Below are positions 1 to 8,078 of a stretch of DNA of 64,000 nt, piece by piece. The DNA comes from Maricaulis sp. (GTDB lineage: Bacteria > Pseudomonadota > Alphaproteobacteria > Caulobacterales > Maricaulaceae). Position numbers and translations under genes: made by a program. The number at the start of each line of letters is the position of its first letter. Position 1 is the first letter of the stretch. The stretch lies in NCBI RefSeq assembly GCF_017642925.1, contig NZ_JAEPOL010000003.1, forward strand, positions 124,001 to 188,000. Reading direction: 5' to 3'. Below the pieces are notes generated by a model. That model was not told where the DNA came from. It saw only the letters and a list, made by a program, of their open reading frames with translations, and made no database searches.

Positions 1-352
1 CCAGCGCCGACAGCGGCGGCATCAGGAAGTCGACCGCATTGCCCTGCACCTTGGACACCAGGATCGAGGAGCCCGAATTGGCGAAGGCGTTGTTCAACAG
101 GCCCATCAGAATGAGGCCCGGCGCCAGGAACTCGATGAAGGGGATACCGTTCACATCGCCCCGCCGCGAGCCGATCGCGACGGCAAAAACGGTCATGTAA
201 AGCAGCGTCGTTGCGACCGGTGCAGCGACCGTCTGGGTGTAGACCTTGAGAAAACGCCGCACTTCCTTCTTGTACAGCGTCCATAGACCTAACCAGTTGA
301 TAAAGCCGAATTTTCTGGGCTCGTTAAGGCCGGTTAAACTGGCGTTACTCAT
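1..352 (-). CDS. ABC-2 type transporter permease, N-terminal part (cut by window edge)
   Basis: About 117 residues are visible, beginning MSNASLTGLNEPRKFG at the ATG whose complement is 350-352. A soluble N-terminus is followed by the KKEVRRFLK-type amphipathic segment and a hydrophobic segment (VAAPVATTLLYMTVF), then the PGLILMGLLNNAFANSGSS stretch typical of ABC-2 permeases of the YadH/drug-export class. Such proteins form the membrane half of an ATP-driven exporter, and the ATPase gene would be expected outside the window. The gene is divergent from gcrA. The substrate cannot be told, and the C-terminal part is missing only because of the window edge. Confidence 0.8.
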   Translation of the reverse strand, partial: MSNASLTGLNEPRKFGFINWLGLWTLYKKEVRRFLKVYTQTVAAPVATTLLYMTVFAVAIGSRRGDVNGIPFIEFLAPGLILMGLLNNAFANSGSSILVSKVQGNAVDFLMPPLSAL

Positions 353-412
353 ATCGAATTACCCTTAAGATCCCGGTAACCATCCGCGTTAACGATTAGG
401 CGTGCAAGTGAG

Positions 413-421
413 CTTTCCACA
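413..421 (+). promoter_or_regulatory. DnaA-box-like site upstream of gcrA
   Basis: CTTTCCACA differs at one position from the TTWTNCACA consensus. In Caulobacter crescentus DnaA activates gcrA, so the place is sensible. One near-match in an intergenic region is weak evidence on its own. Confidence 0.3.
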
Positions 422-480
422 GGAATGGTCATCCCCCGATCTTGTGGCCTCAGTTAGCGCGGGTACAATATCTAGTGTAA

Positions 481-495
481 TTAAACATGAATTGA
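481..495 (+). promoter_or_regulatory. CtrA-box-like site TTAA-N7-TTGA upstream of gcrA
   Basis: TTAA at 481-484 and TTGA at 492-495 are separated by seven bases, one mismatch from the CtrA consensus TTAA-N7-TTAA. It lies about 60 bases before the chosen gcrA start. CtrA represses gcrA in Caulobacter, so the placement fits; the assignment is an inference. Confidence 0.35.
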
Positions 496-557
496 GATAT
501 GCGCTCTTAGCCGACATTCAAGGCAATGAAGCGCATCCAACTCAGGAGATGAGTGCG

Positions 558-1097
558 ATGGCCTGGACTGACGAACGCGTCGAGCAACTCAAGAAGCTCT
601 GGTCGGAAGGCCTGAGCGCCAGTCAGATTGCCAAACAATTGGGGGGTGTGACCCGGAATGCCGTGATTGGCAAGGTCCACCGTCTCGGTTTGTCAGGCCG
701 CGCGACGCCGTCGCGCCCGGCCCGCCGCACTGTTAAACCCTCCCGTCCGCGCACCACAACGGCTTCCACCGCGCCGGCACAGCGCCCGGTGTCGCGTCCC
801 TCCCCCTCAACTGCGACCCCGGCTGCTCCCAAGCCGGCGCCGGTGGAGCCTGCCGTCCTGCCGTCTGGCGAGTTTGCCACCGTGCTCACCCTGCGTGACT
901 CGATGTGCAAATGGCCGATCGGCGATCCCGCCCAGGCCGAGTTCCGCTTCTGCGGCCGCAAGACCGCCGGCGGCAATGCCTATTGCGAGGCGCACTCCTC
1001 GATGGCCTACCAGCCGAGCGCCAAGCGCCGCCGCCGCACCAGCGATGCCGGTGCCGCCCTCGACGCGATCGCCGCAACCCGGCGCTATAATTTCTGA
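558..1097 (+). CDS. gcrA: GcrA cell-cycle transcriptional regulator
   Basis: GcrA binds sigma70 and GANTC-methylated promoters and, with CcrM, drives S-phase genes in Caulobacterales and relatives. The N-terminus MAWTDERVEQLKKLW followed by SQIAKQLGGVTRNAVIGKVHRLGLSGR is the near-invariant GcrA helix-turn-helix region. The middle (residues about 50-105) is a Pro/Ala/Thr-rich linker. The C-terminal domain contains CKWPIGDP, FCGRK and YCEAHSSMAY, the sigma-interaction domain. The start at 558 is chosen because AGGAG at 544-548 is correctly spaced and the family starts at this residue; an ATG at 549 and an upstream extension to 402 lack support. The length of 179 aa fits the family. A terminator follows. 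Confidence 0.95.
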   Translation: MAWTDERVEQLKKLWSEGLSASQIAKQLGGVTRNAVIGKVHRLGLSGRATPSRPARRTVKPSRPRTTTASTAPAQRPVSRPSPSTATPAAPKPAPVEPAVLPSGEFATVLTLRDSMCKWPIGDPAQAEFRFCGRKTAGGNAYCEAHSSMAYQPSAKRRRRTSDAGAALDAIAATRRYNF

Positions 1098-1133
1098 TTT
1101 CCGGCCCTGCCCTCACCCTCGGGTCCGGTAATG

Positions 1134-1163
1134 CGGCCGCCTCTCGGGGCGGCCGTTTTCTTT
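1134..1163 (+). terminator. Rho-independent terminator after gcrA
   Basis: CGGCCGCC (1134-1141) pairs with GGCGGCCG (1148-1155), followed by TTTTCTTTT. Confidence 0.8.
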
Positions 1164-1182
1164 TGTGCTTCTGTATGAAGGG

Positions 1183-2217
1183 TCAGTCGCGCCGCTCGCC
1201 CACCAGCGCCTCGCGCATTTCGGGAATCCAGCTGTCCGTGCGGCGATTATAGGCCCTCAGGGTGGTGGCAAAGCCCCAGTGGCACCAGGCAAAGTCGCGG
1301 TCTTCCGAGGCCTGGCGCACCGCCCCCACCCAGCGCGCCCGCAAGTGTTCGGGCACTTCGTAATAGACACCGAACTCGCCAACCAGGACCGGCACATTCT
1401 GGGCCTGTGCATACTGAGCCACAATGTCGAGGTCGCGGGCGAGTTCCGCCTCGTCGGCCGGACCGCCCCATTCGATGCCGGTGCGTGACTGGTTCGACCA
1501 GGGCGCGCCCTGATGGGTGAACTCGAAGGGCGAATAATAGTGCACCGTCGTCATCACCCGCGGATCGTCCGCGGGCACTTCGGTCTGTACGAGGCCCTCG
1601 ATATTGTTCCAGCGGGCCGAGGACAGGATCACCCAACGCTCCGGCGACACCGCGCGGACGACATCGAGCAGGTGCGCATTGATTGTATTGACCTGCGCGG
1701 CGCTGACCCGGTCGGTCGGCTCGTTCAGCAGCTCGAAGATCAGCGTGTCAGGATAGCCGGCATAGTGCTCGGCCAATTGCCGCCATATCGCCGCCAGCTG
1801 CGGCAGGCGGCCCTCAGGATCACGCATCAGGGCGTCGAAATGATGGACATCGACAATGACGCTCAGCCCGCGCGACAGGGCGTGATCGATGATCGCATCG
1901 ACCCGGGCCAGCACGGCGGGGTCGATGCGGTCGCCGGCACCCAGATGCGCCGACCAGCGCACCGGCAGACGGATCGTGTCGAAACCGGCCTCGGCGATCG
2001 CATCGATATGACCGAACTCGATCGTATAGCCCCAAGCGCCCTCGTATTCGGCTTCCAGTGCCCCGGACAGATTCATGCAGCGCGCGACCGGCGGCGTATC
2101 GACAGCGAGTGATTGCCGCGCCGGGTCGGGCGCAGCCTGCACGCGGGAGTCCGCAGGCCCTTCGCAAGCTGCAAGAAGGGCCGTGCCCAGGATCGCGGTT
2201 CTGGAAATCATGTGCAT
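1183..2217 (-). CDS. Glycoside hydrolase family 5 (cellulase-like) lipoprotein
   Basis: A secreted beta-glycanase-type enzyme of 344 aa. The N-terminus has a short hydrophobic signal ending in the lipobox LLAAC (Cys18), so the protein is probably anchored in a membrane. The GH5 fold motifs are visible: TIRLPVRWSAH near residue 81, DVHHF near 123, the acid/base in LLNEPTD (Glu166), HYYSPFEFTHQG near 226 and the nucleophile in LVGEFGVYY (Glu281). The substrate (cellulose, beta-glucan or mannan) cannot be set from motifs. GGGGAG lies just upstream of the first ATG; a second ATG two codons later is an equally possible start. It is a monocistronic minus-strand gene, divergent from the carbonic anhydrase. 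Confidence 0.88.
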   Translation of the reverse strand: MHMISRTAILGTALLAACEGPADSRVQAAPDPARQSLAVDTPPVARCMNLSGALEAEYEGAWGYTIEFGHIDAIAEAGFDTIRLPVRWSAHLGAGDRIDPAVLARVDAIIDHALSRGLSVIVDVHHFDALMRDPEGRLPQLAAIWRQLAEHYAGYPDTLIFELLNEPTDRVSAAQVNTINAHLLDVVRAVSPERWVILSSARWNNIEGLVQTEVPADDPRVMTTVHYYSPFEFTHQGAPWSNQSRTGIEWGGPADEAELARDLDIVAQYAQAQNVPVLVGEFGVYYEVPEHLRARWVGAVRQASEDRDFAWCHWGFATTLRAYNRRTDSWIPEMREALVGERRD

Positions 2218-2380
2218 GGCGTCTCCCCTGACCGGCGCCCGCGCCGGCCCCGGTCACAGCCTCTCACGATCCGCATCTTTCATATCATAGGTTTTATCTA
2301 TCAATATGACGGTATTTTTGAATTAGAAGGCATGGAAAACAGGCCCCAAATCCTCAGCGGCTCAAGACAAAGGAGACGCC

Positions 2381-3112
2381 ATGAAATACGTGATTGCGGG
2401 TTTGCTGGCCGCGACGGTTCCGGCCGGAACCGCCCTGGCTGACGAATGGGGTTACGCCGGCGAAGGCGCACCGGAGAACTGGGGCGCCTTGTCGCCCGAT
2501 TTCGCTGTGTGCAGCGCGGGTGTGCAGCAAAGCCCGGTCGACCTGGTTCCGGGCATTATTGCCGACGGCGTCCGGCCGGTGCTCGACTTCGGCGACATTT
2601 CCGGTGTCGAGGCCGAGCGCAACGCGCATGGCGTGACCTATCACGTCCCGTCCGGCTCGGCGCAGCTGTCGCTGAACGGCCGCAACTTCGACCTCCTGCA
2701 GTTCCACTTCCATGCCGCATCCGAGCATTGGGTGGAGGGACAGTCCTATCCGCTGGAAGTCCACTTCGTGACGGCCAGCGAGGGCGATCTCGCCGTGGTC
2801 GGCGTGCTGTTCGAGCGCGGCGAGGCGCATGCCACCGTCGAGACTTTGTGGGATGCGATCGGCGAACCGGGCGACCGCGAGGAAATCGACGGGACGATCA
2901 GCCTGGCCTCCCTGCTGCCGCAGGACCAGGCCGCCTTCCGCTATGAGGGCTCGCTCACCACGCCGCCGTGCTCGGAGATCGTCTCCTGGACGGTGTTCAC
3001 CACCCCGCTCAGCGTCTCGGACGCCCAGATCGACGCCTTTGTCGAAACGGTCGGCGAGAACGCCCGGCCGCCACAGCCTCTCAATCGGCGCTACGTCCTG
3101 CTGGACAACTGA
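2381..3112 (+). CDS. Alpha-class carbonic anhydrase, exported
   Basis: Interconverts CO2 and bicarbonate, here most likely in the periplasm because residues 1-21 form a signal peptide (ending TALA before DEWGYAG). The alpha-family hallmarks are present: QQSPVDL, the zinc ligands in QFHFHAASEHW and in LEVHFV, and the C-terminal substrate-pocket signature SLTTPPCSEIVSW followed by RPPQPLNRR. The 243-aa length is normal for bacterial alpha-CAs. AAAGGAGACGCC precedes the ATG. The next genes on the opposite strand are an SbtA-family bicarbonate transporter and a PII-like protein, so this looks like an inorganic-carbon acquisition locus. Confidence 0.96.
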   Translation: MKYVIAGLLAATVPAGTALADEWGYAGEGAPENWGALSPDFAVCSAGVQQSPVDLVPGIIADGVRPVLDFGDISGVEAERNAHGVTYHVPSGSAQLSLNGRNFDLLQFHFHAASEHWVEGQSYPLEVHFVTASEGDLAVVGVLFERGEAHATVETLWDAIGEPGDREEIDGTISLASLLPQDQAAFRYEGSLTTPPCSEIVSWTVFTTPLSVSDAQIDAFVETVGENARPPQPLNRRYVLLDN

Positions 3113-3133
3113 CGCTCCGGACACCCACCTTCA

Positions 3134-3167
3134 AGGGCGCACGCCTTCCCGGTGCGCCCTCTTTTTT
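3134..3167 (+). terminator. Terminator after carbonic anhydrase
   Basis: AGGGCGCAC (3134-3142) and GTGCGCCCT (3152-3160) form a 9-bp stem followed by CTTTTTT. There is no T-run on the other strand, so it acts for the + strand only. Confidence 0.85.
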
Positions 3168-3177
3168 GAGGCAGGTT

Positions 3178-3477
3178 TCAGGGTGTCGTCACCGGATAGG
3201 CGATGATCTCGCCATTAAGCCGCACCATCTCGTCCTGCAGGGCATCGCGAGTGGTTTCGGCGAGCGCCGGGGTGATCGTGAAGACGACCAGCATGCGGCG
3301 GCCGGACGCGGTGACCTGGCCTGCCCGGCTCCATCGGCCGTCACTGCTTCGACCGGAATGCGCCGACAGTACGATCCAGCTCGTGACGCCCAGCGCCTCG
3401 ATGCGCGTTTCCACCTGATCGACCTGGACCGCATCCACTTCCAGCTCGACACGAAGACATGTTTTCCAACCCGTCAT
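3178..3477 (-). CDS. PII-like (SbtB-type/DUF3240-type) small signalling protein
   Basis: A 99-aa protein with the ferredoxin-like ELEVDAVQVDQVETRIEALG start and a C-terminal RRMLVVFTITPALAETTRDAL segment, as in PII-like proteins that bind nucleotides and gate transporters. It overlaps the end of the SbtA-family gene by 4 nt (ATGA junction) and is surely co-translated with it. In cyanobacteria SbtB controls SbtA in this arrangement; that function is transferred here by context. The expected T-loop region (around residues 40-55, AHSGRSSDGRWSRAGQ) is short and does not match canonical GlnB, so nitrogen signalling is unlikely. Confidence 0.75.
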   Translation of the reverse strand: MTGWKTCLRVELEVDAVQVDQVETRIEALGVTSWIVLSAHSGRSSDGRWSRAGQVTASGRRMLVVFTITPALAETTRDALQDEMVRLNGEIIAYPVTTP

Positions 3478-4442
3478 TGCACGCCTCCAAGAACCATCTG
3501 CGCCGTTGTGAAATAGAGCGGAATTCCGATCAGCAGGTTGAACGGAAAGGTGATGCCCAGGGACAGGGTGAGCGACAGCGCCGGCCTCGCCTTCGGCAAG
3601 GCGAGCCGCATTGCAGCGGGCACCGCGATATAGGAGGCCGATGCCGCAAGCGTCATCAGCAAGGCCGCATTGCCTGGCGCCAGGCCGAGACCGCGGGCGA
3701 TGACCAGGGCGATGCCCGCCGCGATGAGCGGCATGTAGAGCCCGTGCAGCACCACACCCGGCCGCATCTTGCGCCCATGCTCGACCAGGCCCCGGCCGGC
3801 GATCAACCCCATATCCAGCAGGAACAGGCAGAGCACACCGCGGAACGCGTCGACGAACAGGGGTGAGACCGCCGCCATCCCGGTTTCACCGGAGATCCAG
3901 CCGATGGCGAAGGCACCCAGCAGAAGGACGATCGAGCCATTGGTCAACGGTTCGACAAGCCGCAAGCCTCCGCTGCGTCCTGCGGCACCGGCCAGCAGAA
4001 GGCCGGTCAGGATGGCCGGCGCTTCCATCGCCGCGGCCACCGCCACCATGGCGCCGCCGGTTTCCAGCTGCAGCATGCGCGCGGCGTCGGATGCGGCGAT
4101 GAATGTGACGATGGATATCGATCCGTAGTGGGCGGCGATCGCGGCCATGTCGACCCGTGGCAGCGAGGTCGTGGCGCGCAGGAGGCCGAAGCTGAGGGCC
4201 GGCAAGGCTGCCGAGAGAACCACCCCGGCCAGCAGGACCGGGATGATGTCGCCCAGGCTGGCACGCGCCATTTCGGCGCCGCCCTTGAAGCCGATCGCCA
4301 TGATCAGGAAGAGCGACAGGCCCTTTGCAAAGGCTTCTGGGAATTTCAGGTCGGACCGTATGAACGCAGCAGCCAGTCCGAGGACGAAGAACAGCACCGG
4401 CGGCGAGGCCAGCGTCGCGAGCGCAATGGAGCCGTGTTCCAA
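3474..4442 (-). CDS. sbtA: Sodium-dependent bicarbonate transporter, SbtA family
   Basis: A polytopic inner-membrane protein of 322 aa, the usual SbtA-family length, with about 10 hydrophobic segments. Family hallmarks are the N-terminal ASPPVLFFVLGLAAAF, the IAIGFKGG-like AIGFKGGAEMA near residue 55, and the paired half-repeat AAIAAHYGSISIVTFIAAS, with AAMEAPAI near residue 137. SbtA imports HCO3- with Na+. It lies upstream of the PII-like gene, next to an alpha-carbonic anhydrase, and divergent from a LysR regulator. In a heterotroph this probably supplies bicarbonate for carboxylases or pH control rather than a carboxysome; that is an inference. Confidence 0.9.
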   Translation of the reverse strand: MEHGSIALATLASPPVLFFVLGLAAAFIRSDLKFPEAFAKGLSLFLIMAIGFKGGAEMARASLGDIIPVLLAGVVLSAALPALSFGLLRATTSLPRVDMAAIAAHYGSISIVTFIAASDAARMLQLETGGAMVAVAAAMEAPAILTGLLLAGAAGRSGGLRLVEPLTNGSIVLLLGAFAIGWISGETGMAAVSPLFVDAFRGVLCLFLLDMGLIAGRGLVEHGRKMRPGVVLHGLYMPLIAAGIALVIARGLGLAPGNAALLMTLAASASYIAVPAAMRLALPKARPALSLTLSLGITFPFNLLIGIPLYFTTAQMVLGGVQ

Positions 4443-4638
4443 AACCTGATCCTTTTGATGAGGTCAGTCCGGCAACCGCCGAGAGGGGGGCAAGGGGCGG
4501 TTGCCGGACAGTTCTCTGCACCGGCGGCTTTGGGACCGGAGGTGAGGCCGGCGCAGAGGCGAGTGGGTACGCTCTAGACGGCAGCCTGAATGAGTGGAAA
4601 TATATGGATGCTGTTCTTTCATTAGGAAAAAACTATAT

Positions 4639-5556
4639 ATGCGTCCGACCTTCCGGCAGCTCGAATATCTGGTCGCGATCGACGAGACCGGACGGTTCTC
4701 CAGCGCCGCCCACAGCATGCATGTCAGCCAGCCCAGCCTGTCCGCGCAGGTGGCCGAGGCGGAAAGCCATCTCGGTTTCAGGGTGTTCGAACGGGGGCGG
4801 AACGGCGCGATCGCGACACCGCTCGGTCGTGAACTGCTGACCCGCGCACGCGAGGTCCTGCAGTCGATGTCCGATATCAAACGGCTCGCCCAGTACGGCC
4901 GGGACGGGCTGGTCGGACAGGTCCGCCTCGGCGTGCTGCCGACGATCGGCCCCTATCTTCTGCCGCGCTGCACGGCCCGCCTGCATGCGCGCTATCCCCA
5001 GCTTCGCCTGTCGATCCGGGAGGAATCCTCCGTGGTGCTGAACCAGGCCCTGAGCGACGGGCGCATGGATGTCGTCATTTCCGCACCGGAAGATCATCCC
5101 GGCTGCACCAGCGCCGCCCTGTTTCACGAGCGCCTGTGGATCGCCGTGCCGCCGGACGATCCGCTGGCACAGACACGCGGGCCCGTCGGTCTGGCCGAGC
5201 TGTCCGGATGCGCCTTCCTGACGCTGGCGCTCGGTCACCGCCTGAACCGGCTGGTCGCGGATCTGGCCGAACGGTCGGGCGGACATCTGCCAGCCGACTA
5301 TGAAGGGACCAGTCTGGATGCCATCCGCCATATGGCCGCGCTCGGGGCCGGTGTCGCCGTGCTGCCGGAACTCTATGTCCGCTGCGAGGCCGAGCGCGAT
5401 GACAGCCTGGTCTTCCGGCGGATCGACGACCCGGGCGCCGAACGCGATATCGCGCTGATCTGGCGGCCCGGATCCCCCCTGTCGACCGGCTTCAATGCGG
5501 TCGCGGACATCATGCGCGAGGCAGCACAGGCCGCGCTCGCACCGCGGACGCGATAG
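4639..5556 (+). CDS. LysR-family regulator, OxyR-like but lacking the redox cysteine
   Basis: A 305-aa LysR-type regulator. The winged HTH occupies residues 1-60 (MRPTFRQLEYLVAIDETG, then SQPSLSAQVAEAES), the effector domain about 90-300. Sequence style resembles OxyR, but in the segment aligned with the E. coli peroxidatic Cys199 (GHC) this protein reads LALGHRLNRL, with Arg201 there and Ala210 at the Cys208 position. Peroxide sensing by the classical disulphide is therefore not expected. The start at 4639 is chosen because AGGAAAA lies about 11 nt upstream and homologues start MRPT; the frame is open to 4594. It is divergent from the sbtA-like gene across about 195 bp, making it the likely regulator of bicarbonate uptake. 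Confidence 0.88.
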   Translation: MRPTFRQLEYLVAIDETGRFSSAAHSMHVSQPSLSAQVAEAESHLGFRVFERGRNGAIATPLGRELLTRAREVLQSMSDIKRLAQYGRDGLVGQVRLGVLPTIGPYLLPRCTARLHARYPQLRLSIREESSVVLNQALSDGRMDVVISAPEDHPGCTSAALFHERLWIAVPPDDPLAQTRGPVGLAELSGCAFLTLALGHRLNRLVADLAERSGGHLPADYEGTSLDAIRHMAALGAGVAVLPELYVRCEAERDDSLVFRRIDDPGAERDIALIWRPGSPLSTGFNAVADIMREAAQAALAPRTR

Positions 5557-5571
5557 CTGCGTCCGCCAGGC

Positions 5572-6216
5572 CTACCAGCCGACCGTGAAGCTGCGTCCGG
5601 CATGGGCGCGGCTCTCGGCCTCATCGACAATGGCGATGGCGAAGTCCTCGACGGAGATGGCGGAACGGCCGTCCTCGCCCATCACCAGCGTATCCGTTCC
5701 CAGCCGGTAGCGGCCCGTACGCCGGCCCGGTTCAAGGCTGGCGGGCGGGCAGATGTGGGACCAGCCCTCACCGCCTGTGGACAGCACGGCGTCGCGCTGG
5801 GCCTGACAGGCCTGCGCGATGGGCCGCACGGCGTCGGGCAGGAAGCCGGGACGGGTCAGGACGGTCCAGGCCGGCTGGTCGGGAAAGCGCAGGCTCGCCG
5901 CTCCGCCGACGATCACCACCGGCACGCCGGTCTCAAGGGCCGCATCGAGCAGGGTGCGGGTATAGCCGACCAGTTCGGCTTCCCGGCCGGCGGGCGGCCG
6001 CAGTGCCATCACCGCCACATCCTGGTGGCGCAGCACGGCGCGGATCGCCGCCCCGTCGCTCGCCTCGGCGAAGGCGGGAATGGTCAGCCCCGGCAAGCCA
6101 GCCGCCCGCTGAGGGTTGCGCACCACTCCGGTGACATCATGCCCCCGGTCGAGCGCCTCTTTCACCACGCAGCGCCCGACAGACCCGGCGGCACCGAATA
6201 CAGCGATCCGTTTCAT
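5572..6216 (-). CDS. NAD(P)-binding (atypical SDR/NmrA-like) oxidoreductase or epimerase
   Basis: 214 aa starting MKRIAVFGAAGSVGRCVVKEALDRG, a Rossmann nucleotide-binding motif (GAAGSVG, residues 8-14) as in NAD(P)H-binding atypical SDRs. Further conserved features are VVRNP near residue 36 and the SVEDFAIAIVDE segment near the C-terminus, as in family members such as YwnB-like flavin-reductase relatives. The catalytic Tyr-x3-Lys of classical SDRs is not evident. GGGAGGA lies correctly before this ATG; a longer in-frame opening upstream is a shadow of the neighbouring transporter. It overlaps the EamA gene stop by 4 nt (ATGA) and so is its operon partner. The substrate is unknown. Confidence 0.85.
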   Translation of the reverse strand: MKRIAVFGAAGSVGRCVVKEALDRGHDVTGVVRNPQRAAGLPGLTIPAFAEASDGAAIRAVLRHQDVAVMALRPPAGREAELVGYTRTLLDAALETGVPVVIVGGAASLRFPDQPAWTVLTRPGFLPDAVRPIAQACQAQRDAVLSTGGEGWSHICPPASLEPGRRTGRYRLGTDTLVMGEDGRSAISVEDFAIAIVDEAESRAHAGRSFTVGW

Positions 6217-7100
6217 GCCGTTCCTCCCTGCCTTGCCGACAAGGCCACGGCCGGCGTGCGGGTAGCGCGCTGGCTGAGCCAGATACTGGTCAGCACCAGG
6301 GCGGCGCCGGCAAACTGGATCGCGTCCAGCCGCTCGCCCAGCACCACCCAGCCCAGCACGACCGCGCTGACCGGGCTCAGAAAGCCCAGCATGGTCGCGG
6401 CCGACGGCCCCAGCCGGGCAATGCCACGGAACCACAGGACATAGGTCAGGGCCGCACCGATCAGGGCCAGATAGGCAAAGCCGGCGATGTGCCCGGCGTC
6501 CAGCGCGGGAAGCGGCGGTTCGACGATGAGGGCAAGCGGCAGCAGCAACAGCCCGCCCGCGGTCAGCTGCCATGCGGTCAGGGTGAGCAGCGGAACCTGC
6601 GGCCCCCAGCGCCGGGTCAGCACGGTCCCGGTGGCCATCGATGCCGCACCGCCCAGGGCTGCCAGGACACCGATCGGGTCGAAGCCGGCTTGCGGCGATG
6701 CCAGGAGCAGGGCGACGCCGGCCAGGCCGCCGCCGGCCGCGATCACCGCAAGCGGGCGAATGGCGGTTCCCAGTGCCAGCCGGGCCAGGCCCAGCACGAT
6801 CAGCGGCTGGACGGCACCGACCGTAGCCGCGATCCCGCCGGGCAGGCGGTAGGCTGCCACAAAGAGGCAGATCCAGAACACGGTGAAGTTCAGCGCACCC
6901 AGCACAAAGGCCTGGCCCCACCAGGCACCGGCAGGCAGACGGCGCACGAACAGCAGCAGCAGGAGCCCGGCGGGCAGGGCCCGCAGCAGGGCGAGCGTGA
7001 CGGGATATCCGTCCGGCAGCCACTGGGTGGTCACCAGATAGGTGCTGCCCCAGATCGCCGGCGCCAGCGCCGTCAGGAAAATGTCGAAGGTACGGGGCAT
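6213..7100 (-). CDS. EamA/DMT-family transporter
   Basis: A 295-aa integral membrane protein with about ten hydrophobic helices in two EamA repeats. The first begins AIWGSTYLVTTQWLPDGYPV, the second near residue 150 with ATGTVLTRRWG; the conserved end-of-repeat motifs AALLYPLE-like FLSPVSAVVLGWVVLGERL and FAGAALVLTSIW are visible near the C-terminus. DMT proteins of this type export metabolites or amino acids by proton exchange; the substrate is unknown. The gene lies 3 nt from the cyclase-family gene and overlaps the Rossmann protein, so all three minus-strand genes probably form one transcript. Confidence 0.9.
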   Translation of the reverse strand: MPRTFDIFLTALAPAIWGSTYLVTTQWLPDGYPVTLALLRALPAGLLLLLFVRRLPAGAWWGQAFVLGALNFTVFWICLFVAAYRLPGGIAATVGAVQPLIVLGLARLALGTAIRPLAVIAAGGGLAGVALLLASPQAGFDPIGVLAALGGAASMATGTVLTRRWGPQVPLLTLTAWQLTAGGLLLLPLALIVEPPLPALDAGHIAGFAYLALIGAALTYVLWFRGIARLGPSAATMLGFLSPVSAVVLGWVVLGERLDAIQFAGAALVLTSIWLSQRATRTPAVALSARQGGTA

Positions 7101-7103
7101 GAA

Positions 7104-8078
7104 CTACTCCACCGGCAGGGCGACAGGACGCATCGGCGCGGCATCGGCACCGCGCAGTTTCAGCGACCCGCCGATAAAGGCGAACTCGTGGACACCGTCC
7201 CGGGCGAGCCCTTCCAGATTGACGAGTTCCATGATCGGAACGCCGTGCTGGGCGAGCAGGTAGGTGTGCAGCGGAACATAGTTGCCCGGTACTTCGGACG
7301 GGAAGGCTTCGAGGCTGAGATTGTCTGCACCAACAATCATCGCGCCGCCCTCCTCGACCAGGAAGCGCGCAGCCTCCATGCCCAGGCCCGGCGGATTGTG
7401 CATGTAGCGCTCCGCCGTCTCATAGTCCTGCATGCGGCCGGTGCGGATCAGCACCACATCCCCTTCGCGCAGCGGCGTATCCTGGCGCGCCAGAGCCTGC
7501 TGCAGATCGGCACGCGTGATGCGATAGCCATCCTCCAGCCGGTCGACGCCGAGCGCCGCAGCGACATCGATCATCACGCCGCGGGCGATGATGGGCGGAA
7601 TGGTTTCCGCTCCGGTCACCTGCCAGCCACGGTCGCCGAGATGCGCGTCGGCCGAGAAACCGTTCCAGATCTGCCCGTCGACGCCGAAATGATTGAGCGC
7701 GTCGATATGCGTGCCGGTGTGCGTGTACATCGAGATCGCGGAGCCGGTGTAGGAGACGTGCCCGTTCTGCACCTCGCCCACCCCCATCGGATCGTCGACC
7801 ACGGTGCCGCGCGGCGTGTGGGTCATCCAGATCTGGTAGTGAGGGTCTCCGGCGGCCTGCCAGCTGGGCATGCCGATGAAATACTCGACCGACAGGTCAT
7901 AGGCGCGTCCGCCGGCGATCCGGCCCAGAATGGCGGCGCGACTCTCGTCGGTCATCAGATTCAGCCGCCCGAGTTCGTCATCCGGCCCCCAGGGGCTGGC
8001 TCCGACGGCGTCCTGACCGAAGGCCGCAGCCAGGCCAATCAGCGGGGCCAGAAAGCTGGCGATCAGAAAATGTTTCAT
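7104..8078 (-). CDS. Cyclase family (kynurenine-formamidase-like) metal hydrolase, exported
   Basis: A 324-aa protein with a signal peptide (residues 1-21, ending GLAAAFG). The cyclase/KynB signature HTGTHIDALNHFG (metal-binding His and Asp) lies near residue 113; SVEYFIGMP and DVVLIRTG (about 213-220) are further family motifs. Such enzymes hydrolyse amides or lactones with Mn or Zn. A periplasmic location argues against tryptophan catabolism as the job. AGGACGAC precedes the ATG. Divergent from a LysR gene 110 bp away that may control it. Confidence 0.87.
   Translation of the reverse strand: MKHFLIASFLAPLIGLAAAFGQDAVGASPWGPDDELGRLNLMTDESRAAILGRIAGGRAYDLSVEYFIGMPSWQAAGDPHYQIWMTHTPRGTVVDDPMGVGEVQNGHVSYTGSAISMYTHTGTHIDALNHFGVDGQIWNGFSADAHLGDRGWQVTGAETIPPIIARGVMIDVAAALGVDRLEDGYRITRADLQQALARQDTPLREGDVVLIRTGRMQDYETAERYMHNPPGLGMEAARFLVEEGGAMIVGADNLSLEAFPSEVPGNYVPLHTYLLAQHGVPIMELVNLEGLARDGVHEFAFIGGSLKLRGADAAPMRPVALPVE

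Noticed and set aside
5572..7023. Long 483-residue minus-strand frame
   Set aside because: Only its last 214 codons (from 6216) are real, with signal and ribosome-binding site; the rest is an out-of-frame reading of the EamA gene.
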